Shown: positions 39,080 to 49,689 of the stretch, in pieces
Layout of the letters: every line of letters begins with the position of its first letter
Position numbering within the stretch: position 1 is the first letter of the stretch
DNA from: Tetranychus cinnabarinus
Taxonomy: Eukaryota > Arthropoda > Arachnida > Trombidiformes > Tetranychidae
Assembly: GCA_022266195.1 (NCBI GenBank)
Contig: WHVY01000007.1
Span: 1,426,001-1,490,000 of the forward strand
Reading direction: 5' to 3'
DNA length: 64,000 nucleotides
Notes under the pieces: model-generated
What the model saw: only the letters and a program-made list of their open reading frames with translations
Database searches by the model: none
What the model was told of the DNA's origin: nothing
Program-made: the position numbers and the translations under genes

Positions 39080-40410
39080 CAAAGATAAAAATGTCGTATT
39101 TATTTAAATGTTAATAATTTGATATCTAAATATTGTTCAAATGTTAGTCAACTGTAAATAATAAGATGCAATTTCACAAAACATTTACCAAATAATATGA
39201 TAACAGTTACTGGTTTGAAGCCATTGAAATGGTATTCATCAATAATACAAAAAATAACCTGAAATAAGCCACAAAACAACATGCAAGCCTAATCAATGAT
39301 CAAAAACAATAACAAACAATCAATAACATTTTACTTCAACTAAATTTAAACTGTTATTAACTCTAAATCTGTATTTTCAATGGTCAATAAACATACATTT
39401 TGGTTACTGAAACAGCTCAACTCTTTGGGCTTCAAAGCAACAAAAACATTGAAGCAAAAAAACGACTAAATTAACGTTTAATAGTTGATTACAGTTAACA
39501 GTGATAGACATCATTAACTAGTCTAATGAATATTAATTCATTAATCATTTCCTTTTATCCGTTCCTTTTTTTTGTTTCATTGTAAGCTGATTAAAGTGAA
39601 AGTGAATGAAAAAGGTTGACAACAAAACTCCCAGTTATGATTAAACTGCTGCCAAACTGTGTAATTGTATTTTTGCCTGCAAGCTTTTTTCAACAGTTTC
39701 ATCATAAAGTTGTCATCAAGCTACTAAATTAACCAATTAACTTACATTATTTTACCTCTAATTGAGTTTAAATGACAAAAAAATGAAATGGTTAAAAATA
39801 GGTTAGCATTTAAAGCCATTCACTTTGCCCTAAGATATTCAAAGACACACTTTTAACCCAATTTTAATTGTCATCAATTATCATCTAATATTAATTTAAT
39901 ATTCACAAAGATATACAAATAATAAATCAATTTTGAGCCAAAACTACATTCATTTGACTTTCAACGTTTCTAATGATTTAGATCAAGCCAACAATCAATA
40001 AAAGCACTTTAAAGAGGAAATTTTTGTCTAACCTTAAATTTGTCAAAACAATTCTCGGTCATTTTTACTCGGACTTTACCACTAAACTGCCTTGAAGATT
40101 ATCTGTTGAGTAAAGCTTATTCAGCTGAAAATTCATGTTCATATTTTGTTCTTGTCGGTTTATCACATGAAATTCAGAACTAGACTTTGAGTGTTTTACA
40201 AAAATGTTTAAATTAAGAGCTAATCCAAGTCTTACAAGTGAAAAGTAAACAGAAAAATATGTTTAGGTTTAACCAAATCTTTTATAAACCAATTTATATT
40301 GGAATTGGTTTGTTTGATTTGTTGTGATAAAGTGAATAGGAAACCTTTACCTTTTCTCAGGTAATAAGGAACCAAGAGATTGGTGAACTGACAGTGAACC
40401 TCTTTTGAAC

Positions 40411-40426
40411 CCCAATCAACATATTT
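40411..40426 (+). repeat. left terminal inverted repeat
   Basis: CCCAATCAACATATTT, identical to the reverse complement of 49805-49820. It is preceded by AC. Confidence 0.9.
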
Positions 40427-40600
40427 GAGTCAATGACGACTCAGAAAATGCGCCCTCCTGGCCAAACTGAGTCGTTGTTGACTCCAAACTTTTTGAGCCC
40501 TTTTGAATCAATTTAGACATGTTTTGAGTCAAAATTGATCACTTTTGACGAGTGTTTTTTGAATCAAAATTGAGTAAATTTTGAATCAAAATCATAGTTC
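40427..40600. repeat. left subterminal repeats (GAGTC/GACTC, TTGAATCA)
   Basis: Two palindromes of the form GAGTC-N6-GACTC occur at 40427-40442 and 40469-40484. The stretch 40469-40486 matches the inverted right end at 49758-49775 with one mismatch in 18. Further TTTTGAGTC and TTTTGAATCAA copies follow to about 40600. Confidence 0.8.
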
Positions 40601-40638
40601 TTGAGGTAAGAACAATGATTTTGATCTTATATCATCAC

Positions 40639-40848
40639 ATTTCTCGATGAGAATATCAAATTTATAAGTTAATTGATAAATATTATTTCTCAAAGAGAAT
40701 ATAGAATATAAAAGTTAATTGATAAATTGTATTTCTCAAAGAAAACATCAAATATAATAGTTAACTGATTTATTGTACTTCTCGAATAGAGGATCCAACA
40801 TAATAGTTAACTGATTTATATTATTTCTCAAAGAGAAGATCAAAGGTG
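40639..40848. repeat. 46-bp tandem repeat, about 4.5 copies
   Basis: Units start at 40639, 40685, 40731, 40777 and 40823 (the last partial). Each begins with a form of ATTTCTCAAAGAGAATAT and ends with a form of GTTAACTGATTTATT. The 5' part holds the palindrome TTCTC-N3-GAGAA in some units. On the minus strand, TTTATT copies read AATAAA, so the array could also supply poly(A) signals to the adjacent minus-strand gene. Confidence 0.9.
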
Positions 40849-40947
40849 CGCGATATTATTTGTAAGATTAAAGAATAACAAATCATTTCACAAAACAAAT
40901 ATCAGAGTTTTAATATCAAATATATTATAACAAATTTCAAAGAATAA

Positions 40948-42883
40948 TTAACTTTCAAAAGCATCGAGATCCCATATATCAGAAAAGGAATGATTTAAGT
41001 TATTAGACCTTGGATCATCGGCTTCATCTTCTGGTTCTGAGATCTTGGATTCCTTATTTAGATTTGTGTTCTTTGAGCAAAGTTCTTTGATTATTCTTGC
41101 TCTCACACTATATTCGGCTGCTGCCGAATATTCGAAGATCTTTGCTTTCCTAAAACAGTGATCTGATAATTAATAAGAAATATCTGAGAATAAGATGAAG
41201 TTCATTAAATGGAGTATCTATATTACTCACTTATGAAAGCTCTTAATCTTTGTTGGCCTAGTTTATAGTCAAATGTACCTTCCATTCGAGCACTATATGG
41301 TTTCTCAAAACCCCAGATAAAAGAAAGTGGATATTTTGTCTTTTCACAATTTGCGTCAATATTTAAATAGCTTTCCACTTCTTTTGCACCCATGACTTTC
41401 TTTCCCAATGTCACTCTCTCATAATATGCTTTTGGAAATGCTATTTTGATTAGTTGATAAGCAAAAGATGGTGCTTTCGATGGCGTTGAATTTCTTATAG
41501 CTTCATCATAAAGATCTAAGTCTAATCGAATAACCCCTTCAATGTAGATCCGATTCTGTAAATTCAAAAAGAAGATTGATTTGAAATTAAAAACTTGAAT
41601 TCATCATAATTTTTAAACTAATTGTAGTTGAATTTACCTTTTGGGTGTTCTTGTATGTAAGATCTTTTTCGGGGACAGAATTGGATATTTCAGCCTTATA
41701 TTGATTTTTTAAATCAATATATTGCCTCATTTCATCTAACACATGTATAATAGATATTAGATATGAGCCAACAGTGTCGTACTCAGAAAGGCTTTTCTGG
41801 CGTTTCATTAGATCATCAACCTGATCATTTATGCTATTCATGGCAACATCCATTACTGATTTATCGATTGAATCTGAATCTTTCTTTCGTCTCTTACTTT
41901 TTGTTATTTCCTCTTGCACAGCTTTTGTTTTCTTTTCCGATCTTCGATCATTGATATTTGATCCTTTACCTTCTTCAAGCACTGTAGAAGTAGAATCTTC
42001 ATCATGATCTACGGAATTCTCATTGTCACTTTCAAACTCAGGTTTTTTATGATCGGCAGAATTTTCCATCTCTTTTTTATCTTTTTCTTGTGTTTCTTGA
42101 TGTTGTTCACGATATTCCGTTGCTTTGTCACCACGAGAAAATAACTTGGATATTTCTTGCTTTGACAAAACACGCTGAACTGGAATATCGCTATCTGATT
42201 CTAGAGGACAATGGTGAAGCGAAGTAAAACCGTCACACAAACGTTTCATTTTCGGTAAATCTTTCCATTCTGGGTTCGAAGATACATTTTCTTGTAGGCA
42301 AACTTTCAAGTTCAAAGGAGAATCTGAATGGAAAGATATAAATTGTTAGCTATTGACTAGTGAATTAGGTTTAAAACTCACCTCCAATAGCTATGATTTG
42401 AGCGCAAAAATGATAAATGTCAATCTTCATCTTAAAGCAGTTCATTTTGCGATCTTGAAAGCTAGAAAAAGGTAAACTGAATCCAAATTCTTCCAATTCT
42501 GATTCTTGAATCTTTATTAGAATAGGTTGTTTCACTTCACCTTTTTCTTCATCCAAAATAAATGGTAAAATAATTGCAAAAACTAAACCATCCTTAAGAG
42601 GTTGGGTTAAATTCACAGATCTCGTTGTTGCAGGAAACTTGCTGTTTGCTGTTTGTGGCTTGTCGATGATTGCACTGATCACAGTTCCAGATGATGAAAC
42701 ACGCTGTTTGGCCGGTTCACTTGAAACTTTTTTGGGTCTTGATAGGAGATCAGATTTCACAGAACTTACTTGATTTTTTTTAAATTTGCCGTAAATTTTA
42801 AGGTCAGTTGGGACTGTCGTCGATTGTCGTGTGGTTTTAGTCCCTTTTGACTCAAAACATGTTCGGGGTAAATGATGATTCAT
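40948..42883 (-). CDS. transposon-borne paralog 2, possible BEN-like domain (575 aa)
   Basis: Exons 42382-42883, 41638-42323, 41231-41555, 40948-41162 join in phase (GT-AG, introns about 58-82 nt). The N-terminal part (about 90-170) ends in a HFCAQIIAIGG pattern, matching FTAMVISVGG at the same place in paralog 1 and perhaps a Tudor/SH3-like fold. The middle is charged with a likely nuclear localisation signal (KSRRKK). The C-terminal region (about 427-515, AYQLIKIAFPKAYYERVTLG ... RLRAFIS-NHCFRK) aligns with paralog 1 and resembles a BEN domain (hydrophobic-FP segment, later a basic xLxxI helix). Domain naming is inference. It differs from paralog 1 by an extra intron (41556-41637) and a short last exon. 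A nuclear DNA-binding accessory or regulatory role is likely but unproven. Confidence 0.75.
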
Positions 42884-43311
42884 AATACTTTGAACAAATG
42901 ATTCAATAAAGAGTTAACAAAAGCACATCAAAATCAAAAGGAATAAGAATAGAAGACTTAATGACTTACAATTTTCTTAGATCAAAGCTTTTATTGCAAA
43001 AGAAACACAAAAAACACTATGAAAGTAAAAAACGGTTAAACACTGATTTGTGAGCAGAAAAATTTGATTGGATTAAAGAAAAATAATTTGATTTGTTGAT
43101 TGGTTAGAAAGATCAGTCAAAGTAGATATTAGAAATTGGAAAATGGTGTGAAAAAATTGCTGAAAAAACTAAATCTAATTACTTTTCAAGAAAACAAGAT
43201 ACAACAAATTTTGATTTGTTAAAAGCTTGTTTCCAATGAGATCATTGATTTGTTTAAATTGGAAGTAAAGCTCTAGTTACCGTAATTGAAAATATATTTG
43301 ATTGAATTGCA

Positions 43312-45920
43312 TTACTTTTGCGCCATTTGCGCCATAAGAGCTGCTAAAAATTTTTGATTATCTGGGTTGCTCAAGAAAGCTAGAGCTTCATGAGGAATTG
43401 ATGGACTGGGTTGATCAATTGGAGGCTCTGAAGATGTTGAAGCTTTCTCTGATAGATCTGGCTTGGAAGCAGAAGTTTGATTTGTCTCTGTACTTCCTTG
43501 TATAACGGTTTTTTGAAGTTTTTTTGCCTCGTTATCTGAGATATCAGATGTTTTCCGTTTGATGCCTTTCTCAATTGACTTTTCAGCAGGATTATCCTCT
43601 TTATTTTGAGTTGCTTCTTTATTCTCAGTATCTTTGTTCTCAGAAATTACTTCTGGAGTCGATTCAGAAGCTTTCTCCATTGGAGTTTGCGTGTTTGACT
43701 TAAGATCAATACCAGTTGCGCTTAGTGAACTTATTCCAGAGTCGGAACTAGCTTTACTTTGCTTTTCATTGAAGCCAGATTTACTTTTAGTTGATTGATT
43801 GGAAGTACTCAATAGATATTGGACTGGAGAAACTGCTGGAAAAGGCATTGTACATGAATTTTTAACTGGAGTTGATGTAGCTTGATTGGCATTTTCTACC
43901 ATCCCTTCATCAAAAAACTTATCATTTGTCACCATGTCATGATCAAGTGTGTACATTGACTTTAAAAATTCATCATCATCGTCATCAAATAAATCTGCAC
44001 CGTCATCATTTGATTTGACCTTTTGAGAAGCTTGAGGAGACTTTCCAACGTCTTTATCTGACCCATCATCCTTATCCGTTGCTTCTTTATCTGACCCTTC
44101 TTTCGCGACATCAGCTTCAGATGACTTTATCTCTTCTTTATCTGGACTTTTCGCTATATTAGTTCTAGGACTTTTCTTTGAAGAGCCATCACAAGAATCA
44201 GATCCTTTTTCATAGATCTTGCTATCTCGATCGAGCAAGTTGTCAGGTTCTTTATCTTTTTCTTAGAAATTTTAGCATCTTGATCAGTCTCAGTCTCGCT
44301 ACCATTTTCTGACTTTTGAGAATCTGAATCGTGGTCCTCGTCCTCATTCTCACTATCTTCATCATTATCGTCATCATCCATATGACTGTAATCCAAAGTT
44401 TCACTTTCGGTCGTATCTTTTTCTCCGCTAGAAGAACTCGGACCTTTTTTAACGCAAATTCTAGTTCTCTGGTAGTACATTGTTTTACAAACTTGATTAC
44501 CAAGATAGCCAACTGTGTGAGAGTCATAGGACTTACGGCCGCACTTTCTCATAGTATGATCTAGTCATAAGATCAAAGAAAATAAGATACAAGAAATAGT
44601 TAGAATATGTATTATCTAATAACATTGAATTTCCTTACCAATTAGAGCATCAAATCTAGATTTGCCTAATCTTACATCGTATATGCCAGAAACGGGATGA
44701 TTCAATGGCTCAGAGTGATTCCAAACGCTCAGAAGAGATTTGTTATTTCCTTTGCCAGCCACAGTTACACCAGTCAACCAATGGTTAGGGAAACAAAATT
44801 TCACGAAATTGGTAATGACAGCATTTGGCTCTCGATCTGAGATATTCCTTGGAAGACTCTTAAGAAATCTCTTGTACTTGGTTGTTTTAACAGGAAGAAG
44901 ACCCTCAACACACGTGATTCCACCTGCTTGATCTTTAGTTTGATCTTCTTCTGAAATGATTCGTAGATCTTTACCTAGAGCTACATCTTGAGCTTTGGTT
45001 TCTACTTTACCAGTTACCGGTGTTTGAACTACCGGGTATTTGAGCTGCTCCAAGTTAACGAAGATGTTGATCATATTATTTTGAATAGTAGCTAATTCAA
45101 GAAAATAGTTCTTCTGTAGTTCAGGTAAAGCCAAAGCATCTGTCGTTTCTTTTAGCTTTTTGATTTTTTCTCTGGTATGATTGATCAGTACTTTTAGAGC
45201 TTTTCTGTCGTCCGTATCTTCAGAATTCGAATTTCTAAATGCACTTGAAGTTGATGGAGGGTTAGAGGTCTCATCCAAAACCACAACCTCTGGTGAACAA
45301 ACAACGCTAACTGGTTTGATGGAATTTTCCACATATTTGAGAAAGCAATTGAAATCAGCTCTTGAGCTAGGCTTTACAGAGAACTCGTTACTCTTTTTTA
45401 TATCAGCATTTGCAAGAGAAAGCCAATGTGAGATCTTAGTCGGAAGATTTGGTGGTTTAGGAGTATTCGTTTTTTTTAGAAAAGTCTTGTAGCCAGCAGA
45501 TAGATCTTTCGAGTCCTCTGCAAAGAGAAATGAGATCAAAGATGATTTAAAATGGAAAAGAACTAGAAAATTCTAATATCTCATATTTTACTTACCTCCA
45601 ACGCTAATTACCATAGCAGTAAACGGCTGATGTCCTTTAACTGTAATTTTAACATAATTGTCATAATGGACTTCTAATGGCTTCAGATCAGTCGGAATAA
45701 GAGTCGAGTCAACTGAAAATCCAACAGGAACTGTCACTTCTCTTCCACCTTTTTCTCGAACGAGAAAAAGCGCGATCATCATTTTCTGGCTCATTTTTAA
45801 GCTGCAATATGAGCCGACGATGGTTTGTTGATTAAAAACGTATCTAGAATATGTTCTAGATCTTAATTTTTTCGGAGAAAGCTTAAAATTGTATACTTTA
45901 TGTTTTGGAAAATTGTCCAT
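43312..45920 (-). CDS. transposon-borne paralog 1, possible BEN-like domain (about 803 aa)
   Basis: Exons 45596-45920, 44639-45517 and 43312-44560 join in phase; the first two junctions match those of paralog 2 in position and phase. Residues 1-109 form an ordered N-terminal module ending in VISVGGE. Residues about 341-410 are the BEN-like region (FVKFCFPNHWLTGVTVAG ... FDALIGDHTMRK). After it come acidic (MDDDDNDEDSENEDED) and Ser/Lys/Glu-rich segments, a DSGISS motif, a KRK basic patch, and a C-terminal hydrophobic helix (ALAFLSNPDNQKFLAALMAQ). Within the last exon the frame changes near 44262-44303. A 41-nt GT-AG intron (44262-44302) restores phase exactly; otherwise the copy has a frameshift. 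The start at 45920 lies 387 nt from the divergent transposase start. Confidence 0.7.
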
Positions 45921-46307
45921 GAAATTTCACAAATTTAACAAAAAAAATCAGCGTTTTCTGCTAATTTGCTGCACACAGAGTCACACTCAACATAAAACTT
46001 GTTGTAAATCCAGTTTAAACTGATTTGTAACAATTAAAAACGATGATAAAACTTCCTAATTAGATAAAAGAAGAGATAACTAAAATTTTAAAAAGCAACT
46101 CTTTCCGCCGATAAGCGAATAAGCTTGTTAAGCTTGCTGTATCTATGGAAACCAAAGTAAATAGAATAGAATAAATTTAAATTGAGTTTTCTCTTTGAGA
46201 AAACACGTGTTTTTGTTTATTCCAAATAACCACGTTTTTCAAGTATTTTTTGTTCTAAATTCATATTATTCTGTGTAATTAGTATTTGTTGAATATTTTT
46301 AATTTAA
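45921..46307. promoter_or_regulatory. divergent promoter region of the transposon
   Basis: This spacer separates the diverging starts of paralog 1 and the transposase. It contains a palindrome TTTTCTCTTTGAGAAAA (46187-46203), whose core TTCTC-N3-GAGAA also occurs in the left-end 46-bp repeats. A CACGTG E-box lies next to it (46204-46209). No clear TATA box on either side. A shared site for an element-encoded DNA-binding protein is an inference. Confidence 0.5.
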
Positions 46308-48788
46308 ATGAGTTTCAATCAGAATTTTTCTTCTCTGAGAAGTCTGAACCGTCACAGGAGACATAATCATCTCAACCAGCAATCATCTTATCTCGATGGA
46401 TTACCAGATTTTCATGACAGTGAATCAACTAGTGATTCTTTTTCGCCATCTGTTTCATCTTTAATCAACGAGCAATCAATTTCTTCAGACTCAGACGAGA
46501 TTTCCGAAGATAATGAAGAGCCGGACGTTAATCAAAATGGAATAATTACTAAAAAATTATATTGTGAAGTAGTTATTTCCGCCTTTCTCAGCAAAATTGG
46601 ACTCAGCCTTTCAGCCACAGAAATGGTTGTGAATTTGGTGAACAATGTGAATCTCAGATTTTCGAGAGATCCAGTCATTTTTTCAAGTGTCAGATATTTG
46701 TGGGATAAGCGAGCGAAGAAAAATGTGATCGGAGTTTATATTATATGTGAGAATAAGCATAGTCATGGGCCGTTTTCAGGAGAACCAAGATCTTATGGAT
46801 CTTATATATGTGATAATCATGAAGTTCCAGCTGAAATCAAAAATGATAAATATTTCCTGCACATTGATCTACGAAGCCAGCTGGAAAATCATTTACCTAT
46901 GATCCCTGATTCTCAATGGATTTCAACTTCACAATTTGCTCCTGATTATATTGATGATATCTCAAATGCAGGATCACGAAGAAAGTTCAAAGAAATTGAA
47001 CATCAGATCTCAACATGTGAGAAGAAATTGACTTTGACTTTGCATGCAGATGAGGTTCAAGCCGGGAACAGCTCAAGTGTCAAAATTTTCCCGATTTTCA
47101 TATCAATAAACGAGCTTAAACCTGAATTCAGAAGAAAACATTTTTTTCTTTGTGGATTGTTTGTTGGCAAAGTTAAGCCTTTGTTGGAGAGTTTTCTCGG
47201 ACCGATTTGTGAAGAATTGAAAAACCTTGAACAAGAACCAGTTATCTGGATAAATAGATCCAATATATTAGAGAGAGCTACATTTCATTTAATCGGATTG
47301 GTCGCTGATGCTCCGATGAGAGCATATCTCAGAGGTGCTCGTCAATATAATCACACGTATGGGTGTGATTGGTGTTTAATATGTGCATCCTCCAACAACA
47401 GAAGATCTCGACACTTTTCCATCAAAAACTTTCGTGAGATCAAAGAACTAAAAAGAACACACCAAGATTTCATCGACTTTGAACAGATGAATCAGAACGA
47501 TGATATCGAGGATGATTTTGATCTTATAACTAGGTTCCAAGGAATAATCGGTGGTTCTCCTTTACTTGAATTGAAAAGTTTCAACATAGTTGATGGTGTT
47601 ATCGTTGAACACATGCATTGCCTAGTTCTTGGTATTTGTCGTTCTCTTATCTTGAAAGGATGGTTTGGTGAAACTGCTATGAATATCTTTGAACGAAATG
47701 TAGACAAAAATTCATTCAGAAGATCTCTATCATCTAGAATCACTGCTATATCTGTCCCATCTGAATTCACTAGATCTCCGAGAGACTTTGATCAAATTAA
47801 ATATTGGAAGAGTTCGGAATACGACTCTTTTCTCGTCTACTATTTTCCAGCATTGATCAAAGGTTTACTGAAACAAAATGTGATCAATCATTTCATGTGC
47901 TTTGTCAAGATTTTCCAGATCTCACACTGTGGACCCATAAAACGAGAAGCATTAGAGGAACTAAGAAATTTGATTTATGAATTTCAACATGGAGTTGAAC
48001 AAATTTATGGGAGCAATTTCATGACTTACAATTTACACATCCTTTCTCATCTTCCCGATTCTGTGCTCAACCATGGACCGAACAAGAATATTTCTTCATA
48101 TGCACTCGAGAATTACATGGGCATCTTGAAAGAAAAGGTCAGAAGATCTTCCAATATCGCTCCATCATTGGTACGAATTTTCATCAACGATTTCAAGTAT
48201 CAAGAGATTTTGAATTCAATATCAAATTGGCCTCTCCAAGAAAAAGAGAAAAGAGATTTTGGATTCAATTCTTATTTCAAAGATCTGATACCAGATAAAG
48301 TCATTCCATTAAAAGAACACCGGTCTGAGACAGATAAAGCAGAAGTGGCACAACATGTGAAAGATCTATTTGGTGATGAAGCTGCAATTCCCGAATTCGA
48401 TTTATATAAAACTGTCTCAATCAACGGGAAAAGGTTTTCAACTGTTAAATACTCCAACAAAAAAATTCGCTGTGATTCTGCAATCAAATCAACAAATGGC
48501 GAGTTTCTTCTCATAAAATTTATCTTCCGAATCAGAACTGATATCTATGCTCTCTGTGATAGAGTTCTCACTTCACCATTCAAAATGAATTTCAAAGGTT
48601 TCACTGGCACTTTCATCTTTAAATTACCTCATTTATATGAAATCAATCGGCCCAAGAAAAGACCTAAAGATCAAGTCATTTGTCGACTTTTGTCCGAGAC
48701 GAAAAAATGCTTAATTGTCAAAAGCACGGAGCTGAGCCATAAATACGCTAAAGATTTACTGATCGAACCATTCCTTTTTAATTTTTGA
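46308..48788 (+). CDS. Tnp2-like DDE transposase (826 aa)
   Basis: Single intact ORF; the ATG at 46308 is preceded by AAA. The order of motifs is that of the Tnp2/Transposase_21-type proteins found in CMC/EnSpm relatives: LTLHADEVQAG (D248), NELKPEFRRKHFFLCGLFVG, VADAPMRAYLRGARQYNHTYGCDWCLIC (D334 with C353, C356, C359), IVEHMHCLVLGICRSLI (432-447), and NISSYALENYMGILK (E601). D248, D334 and E601 are plausible catalytic residues. Within the EHMHC motif position 434 is Glu where I expect Asp (VDxMH). The first 80 residues are Ser/His/Arg-rich and acidic and were not matched to a domain. It probably cuts and pastes the element in the nucleus. No stop or frameshift, which is consistent with recent activity. 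Confidence 0.88.
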   Translation: MSFNQNFSSLRSLNRHRRHNHLNQQSSYLDGLPDFHDSESTSDSFSPSVSSLINEQSISSDSDEISEDNEEPDVNQNGIITKKLYCEVVISAFLSKIGLSLSATEMVVNLVNNVNLRFSRDPVIFSSVRYLWDKRAKKNVIGVYIICENKHSHGPFSGEPRSYGSYICDNHEVPAEIKNDKYFLHIDLRSQLENHLPMIPDSQWISTSQFAPDYIDDISNAGSRRKFKEIEHQISTCEKKLTLTLHADEVQAGNSSSVKIFPIFISINELKPEFRRKHFFLCGLFVGKVKPLLESFLGPICEELKNLEQEPVIWINRSNILERATFHLIGLVADAPMRAYLRGARQYNHTYGCDWCLICASSNNRRSRHFSIKNFREIKELKRTHQDFIDFEQMNQNDDIEDDFDLITRFQGIIGGSPLLELKSFNIVDGVIVEHMHCLVLGICRSLILKGWFGETAMNIFERNVDKNSFRRSLSSRITAISVPSEFTRSPRDFDQIKYWKSSEYDSFLVYYFPALIKGLLKQNVINHFMCFVKIFQISHCGPIKREALEELRNLIYEFQHGVEQIYGSNFMTYNLHILSHLPDSVLNHGPNKNISSYALENYMGILKEKVRRSSNIAPSLVRIFINDFKYQEILNSISNWPLQEKEKRDFGFNSYFKDLIPDKVIPLKEHRSETDKAEVAQHVKDLFGDEAAIPEFDLYKTVSINGKRFSTVKYSNKKIRCDSAIKSTNGEFLLIKFIFRIRTDIYALCDRVLTSPFKMNFKGFTGTFIFKLPHLYEINRPKKRPKDQVICRLLSETKKCLIVKSTELSHKYAKDLLIEPFLFNF

Positions 48789-49164
48789 CGCTACCAGTTG
48801 TTTTCATCTGTTTTTTCAGTTTTCTTCTCTTTTATCTTTGAAATTTAATTTTCTTGTGATTTTCTTTTTTCATATTCTTAATATCTTTTTCAAATAGTGC
48901 ATCAGAGTTCTAATTTCAACAGTTAATCATTCAAATTGTAATTTCTTCATCTGTGATTCTACTAACTTCGAAATAATATCAACCTCGATAAGCTTTTCGA
49001 CATTTTAAGCTTTTTCGACGTTTTCTCTTTTATTTTTGATCTCATTTCTTCGTTTTCATCATCATTGTCATCAGTATCATTACCATCATCATCATCTTCA
49101 TCATCCACATCATTATCTATTTCATCTAAACAAGATCAAACTGTGAAAATCAAAAAAAGCCAAA
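48789..49164. other. noncoding spacer in the transposon
   Basis: T-rich 3' flank of the transposase followed by CAT/ATC-rich repeats (about 49055-49115) just before the small basic ORF. No canonical AATAAA was seen directly after the transposase stop. Confidence 0.5.
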
Positions 49165-49497
49165 ATGGTAAAAGGTAAGGAAATTGTTAGCTTTTTCAGT
49201 CTTATTCAGCTCTTCGTTTTAGAGAAACTAATTTTAATTCTTTATTCTTATTTAAAAGATTCAAAAGAAAACTTAAAGATCAAATCAAGCCAAATTAAAA
49301 GATCAAAGATAATTAAAAAGAAACCACTAAAAAAAATTATTCTAAGAAAAGAGATCAAATATATTCTTGTTGAAAAAATTCCGGAAAATTCGAATTGTTT
49401 ATATGCTAAGTTCAAAAAAGCTATAAACCGTGAGGAAGATCCTGATTTAGAGGACATGGATTTATCCCAAGAAATTAAGCCAATGGAGCTGGATTAA
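49165..49497 (+). CDS. small Lys-rich ORF in the transposon
   Basis: Uninterrupted 110-codon frame in the element, on the transposase strand. The ATG follows AAA. A possible intron of 84 nt (GTAAGG at 49175 to AAAG at 49258) would remove a hydrophobic segment and leave MVKDSKENLKIKSSQ joined to a very basic middle (KRSKIIKKKPLKKIILRK) and an acidic end (EEDPDLEDMD). That form looks more like a nucleic-acid-binding accessory protein than the unspliced one. No family recognised; coding status uncertain. Confidence 0.45.
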   Translation: MVKGKEIVSFFSLIQLFVLEKLILILYSYLKDSKENLKIKSSQIKRSKIIKKKPLKKIILRKEIKYILVEKIPENSNCLYAKFKKAINREEDPDLEDMDLSQEIKPMELD

Positions 49498-49689
49498 TCT
49501 TTTATTGTTCAAATTTATTGTCTATTTTTATATTTGTTCTTATAAATTTTGTCTCAGAATTATTATTTTCGAAAATGTGAGAAAATGTTGTTATTCGCGA
49601 ATTCAATCTTATCTTTTTCCTAAGAAAATTTTAGATCCTATTGTAAAGATATAAGATATATCTTTTTCATACAAATTAAACGCAATTCT

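Larger units (their letters stand above)
36311..40410. other. AT-rich noncoding stretch left of the transposon
   Basis: Mostly AT-rich spacer. Apart from the candidate microprotein and promoter at 38.6-39.1 kb, I see only microsatellites, for example ATT-type near 37690-37710 and GA-type near 37260-37290. Confidence 0.5.

Noticed and set aside
40639..40848. 46-bp repeats as a satellite unrelated to the transposon
   Set aside because: They lie inside the TIRs next to the subterminal repeats and share a palindrome with the internal promoter, so they belong to the element.
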